DNA of 42,488 nucleotides from Syntrophomonadaceae bacterium (GTDB lineage: Bacteria > Bacillota > Syntrophomonadia > Syntrophomonadales > Syntrophomonadaceae). A model generated the notes under the pieces. The model saw nothing but the letters and a program-made list of their open reading frames with translations, was not told the origin of the DNA and did no database searches. The stretch is taken from positions 1 through 42,488 of the forward strand of contig JAAYZA010000318.1 of NCBI GenBank assembly GCA_012515055.1. The letters are read 5' to 3'. Every line of letters begins with the position of its first letter. The stretch's first letter is position 1. A program made the position numbers and the translations under genes. Shown here piece by piece: positions 16,241-23,595 of the stretch.

Positions 16241-16723
16241 ATGCGAATAGCTGTATATCCGGGCAGTTTTGACCCGGTAACCAACGGACATATCGATATC
16301 TTAAACAAGACCAGCAAACTTTTTGACCGGGTCATCGTGGCGGTGGTGCATAATGTTACCAAAACAGCATTGTTTACTTTAGAGGAAAGAAACCACATGA
16401 TAAAAGAGAGCACCAAACATCTGGAAAATATAGAAGTAGAATGTTTTAATGGTTTATTGGCCAACTTTCTGGCCGATAAAAATGCTTGTGCCTTGATCAG
16501 GGGACTTCGGACGGTAAATGATTTTGAATATGAAATGCATATGGCCTGGTATAATAAAATATTTTCTCCGGATGTGGAAACGATTTTTGTCATCTCCAAT
16601 AGTAACAATATTTTTGTCAGTTCCAGCGGTGTCAAGGAAGCAGCTTTGCTGGGCGGTGATGTCAGCAGTCTGGTCCCGCCGATAGTGGAAAAAGGTTTGC
16701 AGCAGAAATTGACAAAGATTTAG
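16241..16723 (+). CDS. coaD: Phosphopantetheine adenylyltransferase
   Basis: Transfers AMP from ATP to 4'-phosphopantetheine, the penultimate step of coenzyme A synthesis. The 160-residue protein begins MRIAVYPGSFDPVTNGHIDI, containing the nucleotidyltransferase (T/H)xGH motif as NGHIDI, and has LIRGLRTVNDFEYE and FVSSSGVKEAALLGGDVSSLVP. AAAGGG precedes ATG. In Bacillus it sits beside rsmD (ylbH-ylbI); here rsmD is 8.6 kb downstream. It is followed by a long hairpin terminator shared with the convergent gene. Confidence 0.97.
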   Translation: MRIAVYPGSFDPVTNGHIDILNKTSKLFDRVIVAVVHNVTKTALFTLEERNHMIKESTKHLENIEVECFNGLLANFLADKNACALIRGLRTVNDFEYEMHMAWYNKIFSPDVETIFVISNSNNIFVSSSGVKEAALLGGDVSSLVPPIVEKGLQQKLTKI

Positions 16724-16772
16724 ACAGTTTATATATCCTTACGCGAAACCTAATGTTTGTTCAAAAACATCA

Positions 16773-16817
16773 AAAGCCCCGCAGTTATGGTGAATTAATA
16801 AATAACTGCGGGGCTTT
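16773..16817. terminator. Bidirectional terminator between coaD and the convergent carbonic-anhydrase-like gene
   Basis: AAAGCCCCGCAGTTAT (16773-16788) pairs perfectly with ATAACTGCGGGGCTTT (16802-16817), 16 bp with a 13-base loop. T-rich flanks exist on both strands (TTT on plus, CTTTTGATGTTTTTG on minus), so it can serve both genes. Confidence 0.88.
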
Positions 16818-16833
16818 GCCATGTAATGTTTTT

Positions 16834-16866
16834 TGCCCGAGGGCTAATTCTTAGCCGGTTCGGGCA
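16834..16866. repeat. Second, two-part hairpin downstream of the carbonic-anhydrase-like gene
   Basis: TGCCCGA (16834-16840) pairs with TCGGGCA (16860-16866), and inside it GGCTAA (16842-16847) pairs with TTAGCC (16851-16856). No T-run follows on either strand, so it may be a stabilising 3' structure of the minus-strand transcript. Confidence 0.6.
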
Positions 16867-16902
16867 GAATTTACAAGCACCGGAACCAACTGCCGAAATT
16901 AT

Positions 16903-17433
16903 TTAATCCTCGATCAGCTTCAGTCCATCTTTGCAGCGCTGGTTTAAATCCTTATACAGCTGAACACCGATCTGATTATACATGACCATATGTTCAGTCA
17001 CATCTTTTATTGCCCGGGCGGGATTTCCCAGGGCTACTTTCCTATCAGGTATGATCCGTCCCGGCGGCAGTATGCTGCCCGCTGCCAGCAGACTTTCCTT
17101 CCCCAGTTCACAGCCGGTAGAAACCAGGGACATCATTCCAACTGTAGTATTGGCTTTTACCAAACAGGGACCGTGTATCACCGCCGCGTGTCCTACCAGG
17201 ACGTTTTCTTCCAGAATAGCAATTGTTTCCGGTTCTGAATGGATCAAACTATTTTCCTGGATATTACTGCCGCTGCCAATGACGATTTTACCATAATCGC
17301 CTCTGAGAATGGCGCCGGCGCCTACATAACAGCTTTCACCCAGTACAACTTCGCCAATTATTACTGCCTGGGGGTGGATGAAACAGGACGAGGGTATTAC
17401 CGGCCTTTTTCCTTCAAATTCATAAAGTGCCAA
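16903..17433 (-). CDS. Gamma-carbonic-anhydrase family protein (left-handed beta-helix)
   Basis: The 176-residue protein is built of hexapeptide repeats (for example VIIGEVVLGESCYVGAGAIL) with the gamma-CA active-site set: LRGD (R44, D46), IQENSLIH (Q59, H65), and VLVGHAAVIHG (H82, H87). The three histidines can bind Zn or Fe. Family members include YrdA, PaaY, CaiE and true Cam carbonic anhydrases, so CO2/bicarbonate conversion is possible but not certain; a CoA-thioester role as in PaaY is another option. The start ATG has AAGGAGGTG upstream on its strand. It is transcribed alone, divergent from hslO. Confidence 0.85.
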   Translation of the reverse strand: MALYEFEGKRPVIPSSCFIHPQAVIIGEVVLGESCYVGAGAILRGDYGKIVIGSGSNIQENSLIHSEPETIAILEENVLVGHAAVIHGPCLVKANTTVGMMSLVSTGCELGKESLLAAGSILPPGRIIPDRKVALGNPARAIKDVTEHMVMYNQIGVQLYKDLNQRCKDGLKLIED

Positions 17434-17479
17434 ACCATGACACCTCCTTAATCTTTATTTTTAATTATTTACACACAGG

Positions 17480-17500
17480 GGCGGGCAATTCCTGCCCGCC
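17480..17500. repeat. GC-rich inverted repeat between divergent genes
   Basis: GGCGGGCA (17480-17487) and TGCCCGCC (17493-17500) form a perfect 8-bp palindrome with a 5-base centre. Both flanking genes start outward from here, so it cannot be their terminator. It could be an operator or a leader hairpin. Confidence 0.55.
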
Positions 17501-17516
17501 AGCTTATTTCCCCTCG

Positions 17517-17544
17517 TTGCTTTCACGTGTTTTAAGGGTATAAT
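17517..17544 (+). promoter_or_regulatory. Putative promoter of hslO
   Basis: TTGCTT (17517-17522), a 16-base spacer and consensus TATAAT (17539-17544), ending 33 bases before the GTG start of hslO. Confidence 0.65.
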
Positions 17545-17577
17545 ATGTAAGAAGATATTAAGGGAAGGATTTTATAG

Positions 17578-18465
17578 GTGCATAAAGATATTTTAATAAA
17601 AGCCATGGATTTAGATAATCAGGTGCGGGTCATTTTAGCCCGCACAACAGACCTGGTCAATGAAGCAGCCCGACGCCATAAAACTTCTGCCACTGCTGCG
17701 GCAGCTCTGGGCAGAGTGATCACTGCTGCTTTGATCATGGGGTCTGATTTAAAAGGTGAAAAAGATATGCTGACAATAAGAATCGATGGTAAAGGACCGG
17801 GGGGGGCCTTGATCGCTTCTGCTGATGCCCATGGTACAGCCCGGGCATTAATATCTAATCCCCAGGCTGATGTGCCTTCGAGCCAGAAGGGCAAACTGGC
17901 AGTGGGGGAATTGGTGGGCCGGGAGGGTTTTGTCGAGGTGATCAAAGACCTGGGTTTAAAACAACCTTTTGTCGGCAAAGTGGAATTAGTCAGCGGCGAA
18001 ATTGCTGAAGATATTGCCCATTATTATTTAAAGTCTGAGCAGACCCCTTCCCTGGCAGCCCTGGGTGTGATGGTAGCACCAGATCTGCAGGTGATCAGTG
18101 CCGGGGGCTTGCTGGTCCAGGCTATGCCAGGGGCCAGTGATGATTTACTGCTGCGGCTGGAAGAAAACATAGCAAAAATCGGTAAATTAAGCATCGCCCT
18201 GGAAAAAACACCGGTTCTGGAAGATGTAATGGCACGAATCATGGAAGGAATCGATCATCAAATAGTTGGTCAGCAGGATCTTCATTTTAAATGCAGCTGC
18301 AGTTTTGCAAGGCTTAAAAATATTTTAGGCTCATTAGCGGAGACGGAAATGGATAAAATGTGGAATGAAGACGGACAAATCGAGATAGTATGTAATTTCT
18401 GCAATGAGGTATATCATTATACACGGGAAGATATACGCAAAAAAGCCCCGGACATTGAAGCCTGA
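17578..18465 (+). CDS. hslO: Redox-regulated chaperone Hsp33
   Basis: Cytosolic holdase chaperone that is switched on by disulfide formation under oxidative stress. The 295-residue protein has the Hsp33 N-terminal domain (ATAAAALGRVITAALIMGSD, TIRIDGKGPGG) and the C-terminal zinc switch: CSCSF near residue 240 and CNFCNEVYHY near residue 276 (CXC...CXXC), complete. It starts with GTG at 17578 and has its own promoter-like sequence. Convergent with rpmB, only 24 bases from its stop, with no obvious terminator between them. Confidence 0.95.
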   Translation: MHKDILIKAMDLDNQVRVILARTTDLVNEAARRHKTSATAAAALGRVITAALIMGSDLKGEKDMLTIRIDGKGPGGALIASADAHGTARALISNPQADVPSSQKGKLAVGELVGREGFVEVIKDLGLKQPFVGKVELVSGEIAEDIAHYYLKSEQTPSLAALGVMVAPDLQVISAGGLLVQAMPGASDDLLLRLEENIAKIGKLSIALEKTPVLEDVMARIMEGIDHQIVGQQDLHFKCSCSFARLKNILGSLAETEMDKMWNEDGQIEIVCNFCNEVYHYTREDIRKKAPDIEA

Positions 18466-18489
18466 GGCTATTTTGAAGTTTTATGCTGG

Positions 18490-18678
18490 TTATATGGCTC
18501 TTTCGACTTTTCCTGAGCGCAAGCAACGAGTGCAGACATAGAGTTTTTGCGGGCTGCCATTAACAATTGCTTTTACCCGTTGAATATTTGGCTTCCATTG
18601 CCGGTTGGTCCTTATATGGGAATGGCTGTACTTTTTGCCAAAAGTAACCCCTTTACCGCATATTTCGCATTTGGCCAC
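18490..18678 (-). CDS. rpmB: 50S ribosomal protein L28
   Basis: Large-subunit ribosomal protein of 62 residues beginning [20 protein letters not shown]. It is the zinc-binding C+ form, with CEIC near the N-terminus and CTRC near the C-terminus ([15 protein letters not shown]). Divergent from yloU/fakA, the same neighbourhood as in Bacillus. Ribosome site GAGGGGG on its strand. Confidence 0.96.
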   Translation of the reverse strand: MAKCEICGKGVTFGKKYSHSHIRTNRQWKPNIQRVKAIVNGSPQKLYVCTRCLRSGKVERAI

Positions 18679-18799
18679 TTTATTTGCCCCCTCTCATAAA
18701 CAATGCACTTAAACATTTTAACAAAAGAGGACGGAAAGGGCAAGAAGAAGGAAAAAATATCAGGGCGTAGAATTTAAATAACAGATTGGAGGGATTTTC

Positions 18800-19162
18800 A
18801 TGTTCAGTATAAAAACCACCGAATTAGGAGATATATTAGTTGCGAAAGAGGTCGTGGAGACAATTGCCGGTTTGGCGGCGATTGATTCTTATGGTTTAGT
18901 GGGCATGGTAGCCCAGGATTTTGCCTCAGGTCTATCCAGTATTCTGGGTCTGGAGTCGATTCGCAAAGGAGTGCAGGTCAGTTCTTCTGAGGAAGGATTG
19001 ATAGTTGATGTTTATATTATGGTGGGTTATGGCATCAAAATCAGGGAAGTAGCAGCCAATGTTATGCAAAAGGTAGTCTATGATCTTGACAAGCAAGCGG
19101 GATTAAAAGTTGCAACAGTGAATGTGAATGTCAAAGGGGTAAAAGTAATAACTGAGAAATAA
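18800..19162 (+). CDS. yloU: Asp23/Gls24 family protein (YloU-like)
   Basis: The 120-residue protein has the family layout: an N-terminal ELGDILVAKEVVETIAGLAA, a central VQVSSSEEGLIVDVYIMVGYG, and VYDLDKQAGLKVATVNVNVKGV at the C-terminus. Asp23 proteins associate with membranes and envelope stress in Firmicutes; the YloU type is regularly encoded before the fatty acid kinase gene and may work with it, though its exact role is unknown. GGAGGG precedes ATG. Gap of 15 bases to the next gene. Confidence 0.9.
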   Translation: MFSIKTTELGDILVAKEVVETIAGLAAIDSYGLVGMVAQDFASGLSSILGLESIRKGVQVSSSEEGLIVDVYIMVGYGIKIREVAANVMQKVVYDLDKQAGLKVATVNVNVKGVKVITEK

Positions 19163-19177
19163 GGAAGGAGCACTGAT

Positions 19178-20806
19178 TTGAGTTTGCAGTTTATAAATGG
19201 AAAAGATTTAGTAAGCAGTGTAAAATCAGGGTGCGAAAAACTTGGATATAACCGCGAAAAGGTAAACTTGCTAAATGTTTTCCCGGTGCCGGACGGTGAT
19301 ACAGGGACCAATATGTATTTGACCCTGCAGGCGGCCGTAAAAGAAGGGGAAAAAAACGTGGATAAGCCTCTGGGCAAGGTGGCCCGGGCAATATCTTCCG
19401 GTTCTTTGATGGGGGCCCGCGGCAATTCCGGGGTGATCCTTTCGCAGATATTCAGAGGAATAGCTAAAATATTGGATGGTAAAGATGAGGCTGATGCATT
19501 GCTTTTTGCCCAGGCTCTTAAGTCGGGCTCAGATACAGCTTACAAAGCGGTTATGAAACCGGTTGAAGGCACGATCCTTACTGTGGTGCGGGAAATATCC
19601 CGGGCTTGTGAGGCGGAAGCGAAAAAGAGCAATGATTTGACCGCTTGCTTAAAAGCGGGGATCGATGCCGGTTATATTACTCTGGAAAAAACACCTTTGA
19701 TGCTGCCGGTGTTGAAAGAAGCGGGGGTAGTTGACAGCGGCGGGCAGGGTTTGCTTTATTTTATGGAGGGAATGCTGGAAGCTCTGGCCGGGGAATATTA
19801 TTTCCAGCCTCAGAAGCATGAAGAAAGGACCTCCGCCGACGAAATGAAAACAGAAAAAGAAGCAGTCAGTCTCGATTTTCAGTATTGCACTGAAGTGCTG
19901 GTCAAAGGGACTGATCTTGATGTGGATAAATTGCGGGAGCAGTTAAGCCCTCTGGGAGATTCGATGCTGGTGGTAGGTGAAGAAGAGATCATAAAGGTAC
20001 ATATCCATTCCAACCATCCGGGACAGGTTCTGGAAAAATGTTTAAAATGGGGCAGTTTATCTGATATCAAAATAAATAATATGCTGGAAGAAGTACACGA
20101 ACAAATGCTTGTCTGGGAAGAAACCGAACCGGAAAATAGGCTGGGGATAAAAAAAATTGGTTTGGTGGCAGTTGGTGTGGGCGAAGGGATTATTGAGATC
20201 CTGAAAAGCCTGGGTGTTGATATAGTGGTAGAAGGCGGGCAGACCATGAATCCCAGCACGGAAGAACTGCTGGTTGCCAGTAATGAGATCAATGCTGATG
20301 CGGTGATTATACTGCCCAATAACAGTAATGTCATCATGGCCGCTGAACAGGCTGTTCACCTTAGTGAACGCCGGATCGAGGTGGTGCAGACAAAATCAGT
20401 CATGCAGGCCGTGACTGCTTTGATTGCCTATGAACCGGAGGGTGAAATAGATGAGGTTGCCAGTGCCATGCGCCAGGAGATCGAGAACGTTAAATATGGT
20501 GAGATAACCTATGCGGTAAGGGATTCATCAGTAAATGGTTTTAAAATAACAAATGGTGATGTTTTAGGAATCCTGGCAGGAGAAATCGTAGCGGTCTGTC
20601 CAAAAATCGACGAGGCGGTGGCTCAATTGCTGAGGAGCATGGTTGATGACAGTACCGAATTGATTACCCTGTTTTATGGCGAAGATATCTCCGCTGAAGA
20701 GGCAGCAGCAATATCCACCATGATTCAAGAGAAATATGAAGATGCAGAAGTGGAAATACATTATGGCGGGCAGCCCCATTATAGTTTTCTTTTATCAGCT
20801 GAATAA
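19178..20806 (+). CDS. fakA: Fatty acid kinase catalytic protein FakA (DAK2/YloV)
   Basis: Phosphorylates fatty acids held by a FakB (DegV) protein, yielding acyl-phosphate for PlsX/PlsY phospholipid synthesis. The 542-residue protein has an N-terminal DhaL-type kinase domain with NVFPVPDGDTGTNMYLTL (metal-binding aspartates) and GARGNSGVILSQIFRG, a middle domain, and a C-terminal domain with GEITYAVRDSS and TLFYGEDISAEEA. It starts at TTG 19178 behind AAGGAAGGAG. A partner FakB gene is not in the window, but plsX is, 12 kb downstream. For a fatty-acid-oxidising syntroph this gives a direct route for exogenous fatty acids into lipids. Confidence 0.93.
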   Translation: MSLQFINGKDLVSSVKSGCEKLGYNREKVNLLNVFPVPDGDTGTNMYLTLQAAVKEGEKNVDKPLGKVARAISSGSLMGARGNSGVILSQIFRGIAKILDGKDEADALLFAQALKSGSDTAYKAVMKPVEGTILTVVREISRACEAEAKKSNDLTACLKAGIDAGYITLEKTPLMLPVLKEAGVVDSGGQGLLYFMEGMLEALAGEYYFQPQKHEERTSADEMKTEKEAVSLDFQYCTEVLVKGTDLDVDKLREQLSPLGDSMLVVGEEEIIKVHIHSNHPGQVLEKCLKWGSLSDIKINNMLEEVHEQMLVWEETEPENRLGIKKIGLVAVGVGEGIIEILKSLGVDIVVEGGQTMNPSTEELLVASNEINADAVIILPNNSNVIMAAEQAVHLSERRIEVVQTKSVMQAVTALIAYEPEGEIDEVASAMRQEIENVKYGEITYAVRDSSVNGFKITNGDVLGILAGEIVAVCPKIDEAVAQLLRSMVDDSTELITLFYGEDISAEEAAAISTMIQEKYEDAEVEIHYGGQPHYSFLLSAE

Positions 20807-20837
20807 TGGTGCAGTGAAAAAACCAGTCAGGGGGCTG

Positions 20838-20945
20838 ATGATTGAATTGCCCGTCAGCAACAGGTCAAGAACAAGTCAGCCTGAAACGGATACCTGGATA
20901 CATGTATCGGCACTGCAGGTGAACGAAGTGATTGACCTTTTTTAA
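20838..20945 (+). CDS. Possible small ORF between fakA and recG
   Basis: A 35-codon frame (MIELPVSNRSRTSQPETDTW...) starts at ATG 20838 just after AGGGGG, and could extend upstream to GTG 20814. It resembles nothing I recognise. The ribosome site is too close to the ATG, so this may be a chance frame in the 177-base gap. Confidence 0.2.
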   Translation: MIELPVSNRSRTSQPETDTWIHVSALQVNEVIDLF

Positions 20946-20983
20946 TGGTTTAAAAAATTGAGCCGCTTTTAAAAGGAGCCCGG

Positions 20984-23008
20984 ATGAAAAAATTACAAAG
21001 CAGCATACAGTTTATCAAAGGAGTAGGGCCGGCCCGGTATGAGCAGCTTAAAAAGCTGGAAATAGAAACAGTTTTTGACCTGCTGTGGCATATGCCGCGG
21101 GGATATGTCGACCGCGAAGCCGTGACACCCATAAGTGACCTGCGGGCTGGTGATCAGACCAGTATCAAAGCTAAAGTCATGGGCACCAATATAGTGCGTA
21201 CCCGCCGCGGAATGTCACTTTTTAAAGCATTACTCCAGGATGACAGCGGACTGATAACGGCCGTCTGGTTTAATCAGCCTTTTCTTAAGAACAGTTTAAA
21301 AAAAGGCATGAACATTTATGTCAGCGGTAAAGTTTCCTGCATGGGGAATCAATTGGAAATAAATGTGGCTGAATATGATTATCTGGACGGTGAAGATAGC
21401 GATAGAATTGTTCCGATATACCCTCTGACCGAAGGTATCAGCCAAAAAAGCCTGCGCAGGATCATTATGGCAGTATTGAAGGATCACCTGGAGTCTTATC
21501 CGGAAATATTGGCCGAGGAAATCCGGCAGGAAATGGGGCTGTGTGATATTGGATTTGCCTTCCGCCACATACATAGCCCGGCTGATCGGCATAGTTATTT
21601 AACAGCCAGACAACGCCTGGCTTTTGAGGAGTTGTTGATATTTCAGCTGGGTTGGCAGCACCGGAATGCTCAGATTAAAAAAGTGACGGGCCTATCCCTG
21701 CAGGAAAAAGATGATTTGCTGTTAAAAGTGAGGAAAAACCTGCCCTATACCCTTACCCGGGCTCAGGAGAGGGCCGTAAAGGAAATATTTTCTGATATGG
21801 AATCCCTTCAAAGCATGGGCCGGCTCCTGCAGGGTGATGTGGGAGCCGGTAAAACGGTGGTAGCGGCTCTGGCAACAGCTAAATGTGTTTCCAGCGGATT
21901 TCAGGCGGCTATCATGGTTCCGACTGAAATTCTGGCCCGCCAGCATCTGGCCTCATTGCAAAAGTTCTTTGCCGGCACTGATGTTGCCATGGCTTGTTTG
22001 ACCAGCGGCACCCATCCAACGGCCCGGGAACAGATTCTGGCAGCATTGGGCAGCGGGGAAATCAGAATAATCATAGGTACCCACAGCCTTATTCAAGATG
22101 ACCTGATTTTCCTGGATTTAGGTCTGGTCATTATTGACGAGCAACATCGCTTTGGTGTAAGACAAAGGGCCAAACTCAGCAGCAAAGGTCATACCCCTGA
22201 CCTGCTGGTGATGACAGCTACTCCCATCCCCAGAACTCTGGCTCTTACACTGTATGGAGATCTGGAGATGTCCGTCATCGACGAACTTCCCCCCGGCAGG
22301 AAAGAGATCCTGACCAAATACGTCCCGGCTGCTGCCCGTAAATCAGTTTACGAATTCATAGGCAAACAGCTGGAAAAAGGAGCTCAGGCTTATTTTGTCT
22401 GCCCCCTGGTGGAAGAATCTCAAAAACAGGATCTGCAGGCGGCGGTAAGTTTATATGAGGAATTAAGCCGGGAGGTATTCCCGGATAATAAAGTAGGATT
22501 GTTACATGGGCGGATGAAACCTGCTGAGAAAGAGACCATAATTCAATCCTTCAAAAGGGGAGAAATAGAAATATTGGTGACAACCACCGTTATCGAAGTA
22601 GGGATCGATGTACCGGCAGCAACCTTGATGGTTATCGAGCATGCGGAAAGATTCGGCATTGCCCAGCTGCATCAATTGCGAGGCAGAGTAGGACGGGGGG
22701 AAAAACAATCTTACTGTATATTGCTGGGCAATCCCCAGACTCCGGAAGCAGTACAGCGCATAAAAGCAATGGAGGCTACCAATGATGGCTTTATACTGGC
22801 CCAGGAAGATTTGAAAATACGCGGACCAGGTGAATTTATGGGGACCAGGCAGCATGGCTTGCTGCAATTTAAGGTGGCCGATCTGGCCGTCGATATCGAA
22901 CTCAGTGAAAAAGCCCGCCGCCTGGCTAAAGATTTCCTTTGGCCGGACTATTTGCATCAATATTTGCAATTGAAATTTAAAAATGGATTGGAAGGCGCTG
23001 GTGATTAA
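20984..23008 (+). CDS. recG: ATP-dependent DNA helicase RecG
   Basis: Branch-migrating helicase that remodels stalled forks and Holliday junctions. The 674-residue protein has the N-terminal wedge/OB region (FIKGVGPARYEQLKKLEI), Walker A QGDVGAGKTVVAALA, the DEQH box IIDEQHRFGVRQ, motif III TATPIPRTLALTLYGDL, and motifs V/VI TTTVIEVGIDVPAAT and QLHQLRGRVGRG. Length and motif order are normal. AAAAGGAG precedes ATG. It follows fakA as in Bacillus and is followed by a terminator-like hairpin. Confidence 0.97.
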   Translation: MKKLQSSIQFIKGVGPARYEQLKKLEIETVFDLLWHMPRGYVDREAVTPISDLRAGDQTSIKAKVMGTNIVRTRRGMSLFKALLQDDSGLITAVWFNQPFLKNSLKKGMNIYVSGKVSCMGNQLEINVAEYDYLDGEDSDRIVPIYPLTEGISQKSLRRIIMAVLKDHLESYPEILAEEIRQEMGLCDIGFAFRHIHSPADRHSYLTARQRLAFEELLIFQLGWQHRNAQIKKVTGLSLQEKDDLLLKVRKNLPYTLTRAQERAVKEIFSDMESLQSMGRLLQGDVGAGKTVVAALATAKCVSSGFQAAIMVPTEILARQHLASLQKFFAGTDVAMACLTSGTHPTAREQILAALGSGEIRIIIGTHSLIQDDLIFLDLGLVIIDEQHRFGVRQRAKLSSKGHTPDLLVMTATPIPRTLALTLYGDLEMSVIDELPPGRKEILTKYVPAAARKSVYEFIGKQLEKGAQAYFVCPLVEESQKQDLQAAVSLYEELSREVFPDNKVGLLHGRMKPAEKETIIQSFKRGEIEILVTTTVIEVGIDVPAATLMVIEHAERFGIAQLHQLRGRVGRGEKQSYCILLGNPQTPEAVQRIKAMEATNDGFILAQEDLKIRGPGEFMGTRQHGLLQFKVADLAVDIELSEKARRLAKDFLWPDYLHQYLQLKFKNGLEGAGD

Positions 23009-23057
23009 AAACATCAAAATTTGGGCAAATAAAAATTTATATAATCGGTCAAGCTAT

Positions 23058-23091
23058 TACTGTTGATCCACTGGATCAGCAGTATTTTTTT
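23058..23091 (+). terminator. Terminator-type hairpin after recG
   Basis: TACTG-t-TGATCC (23058-23069) pairs with GGATCA-g-CAGTA (23073-23084), loop ACT, followed by seven T. The ribosome site of the next small ORF begins directly after the T-run, which is unusual. Confidence 0.82.
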
Positions 23092-23106
23092 AGGAGGAAT
23101 AATAAG

Positions 23107-23208
23107 GTGGCCAAAAAATCAAAACGGGAACGAGTCGAAAGACTTAAAAACGAAGTAGCTGAGGAAATCGGTTTGACCGGGCAGAAAAACAAAAAAGAAA
23201 AAAGTTAA
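23107..23208 (+). CDS. 33-residue SASP-like mini protein
   Basis: GTG 23107 is preceded by TAGGAGGAATAA and opens a 33-codon frame. The product is very basic. It begins MAKKSKRERVERLKNEVAEE and continues IGLTGQKNKKEKS. RLKNEVAEEIGL matches the segment around the germination-protease cleavage site of alpha/beta SASPs (compare QFKFEAAQEVGV in the next gene), but the C-terminal GGQMVKKMI DNA-binding half is absent. It may be a minor SASP, a remnant of a truncated one, or a decoy substrate. The link to SASPs is inferred from this one motif and from position. Confidence 0.6.
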   Translation: MAKKSKRERVERLKNEVAEEIGLTGQKNKKEKS

Positions 23209-23289
23209 AAAGTCTTGAAAATACTTCTAGCATATAACTTTTTGACCGGGAAACAATAAGATTACATCAAAACAAAGGAGGTGACAAAA

Positions 23290-23499
23290 ATGGCACCAAG
23301 CAGCAACAGACTCCTTGTTCCCCAGGCCAGGGCCGCAATGGACCAGTTTAAATTCGAAGCGGCTCAGGAAGTCGGAGTAAACTTAAAACAGGGCTATAAT
23401 GGCGACCTGACTTCCAGAGAAGCTGGCAGCATCGGCGGACAGATGGTTAAAAAGATGATACAGGCTTATCAACAGGGTCAAGCCGGTGGATTGTCCTAA
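23290..23499 (+). CDS. Alpha/beta-type small acid-soluble spore protein
   Basis: DNA-coating spore protein that protects spore DNA and is digested at germination. The 69-residue protein MAPSSNRLLVPQARAAMDQF... has FKFEAAQEVGVNLKQGYNGD, which includes the GPR cleavage region, and the conserved LTSREAGSIGGQMVKKMI helix that binds DNA. ATG 23290 stands 7 bases after AAAGGAGG; GTG 23281 in the same frame overlaps that site and is unlikely. It is convergent with gpr, which encodes the protease for this substrate. Confidence 0.95.
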   Translation: MAPSSNRLLVPQARAAMDQFKFEAAQEVGVNLKQGYNGDLTSREAGSIGGQMVKKMIQAYQQGQAGGLS

Positions 23500-23529
23500 T
23501 AGTAAAGCGATAAACTGATATACTATACT

Positions 23530-23562
23530 AAACAAGCGGATGAAACAATATCCGCTTGTTTT
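23530..23562. terminator. Bidirectional terminator between SASP gene and gpr
   Basis: AAACAAGCGGAT (23530-23541) pairs perfectly with ATCCGCTTGTTT (23550-23561), followed by TT on plus; on minus the arm also ends in CTTGTTTAG. It separates two convergent genes. Confidence 0.85.
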
Positions 23563-23595
23563 CATGGTATGACCCGGAATTTACATTTACCAATA

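Noticed and set aside
16237-16242. TATAAT overlapping the coaD start codon
   Set aside because: A promoter there would start transcription inside the gene; chance A/T match.
23040-23045. TATAAT after recG as a promoter of the mini SASP-like ORF
   Set aside because: No acceptable -35 at 15-18 bases and no match to a forespore sigma pattern that I can defend; mentioned only as an option in the finding.
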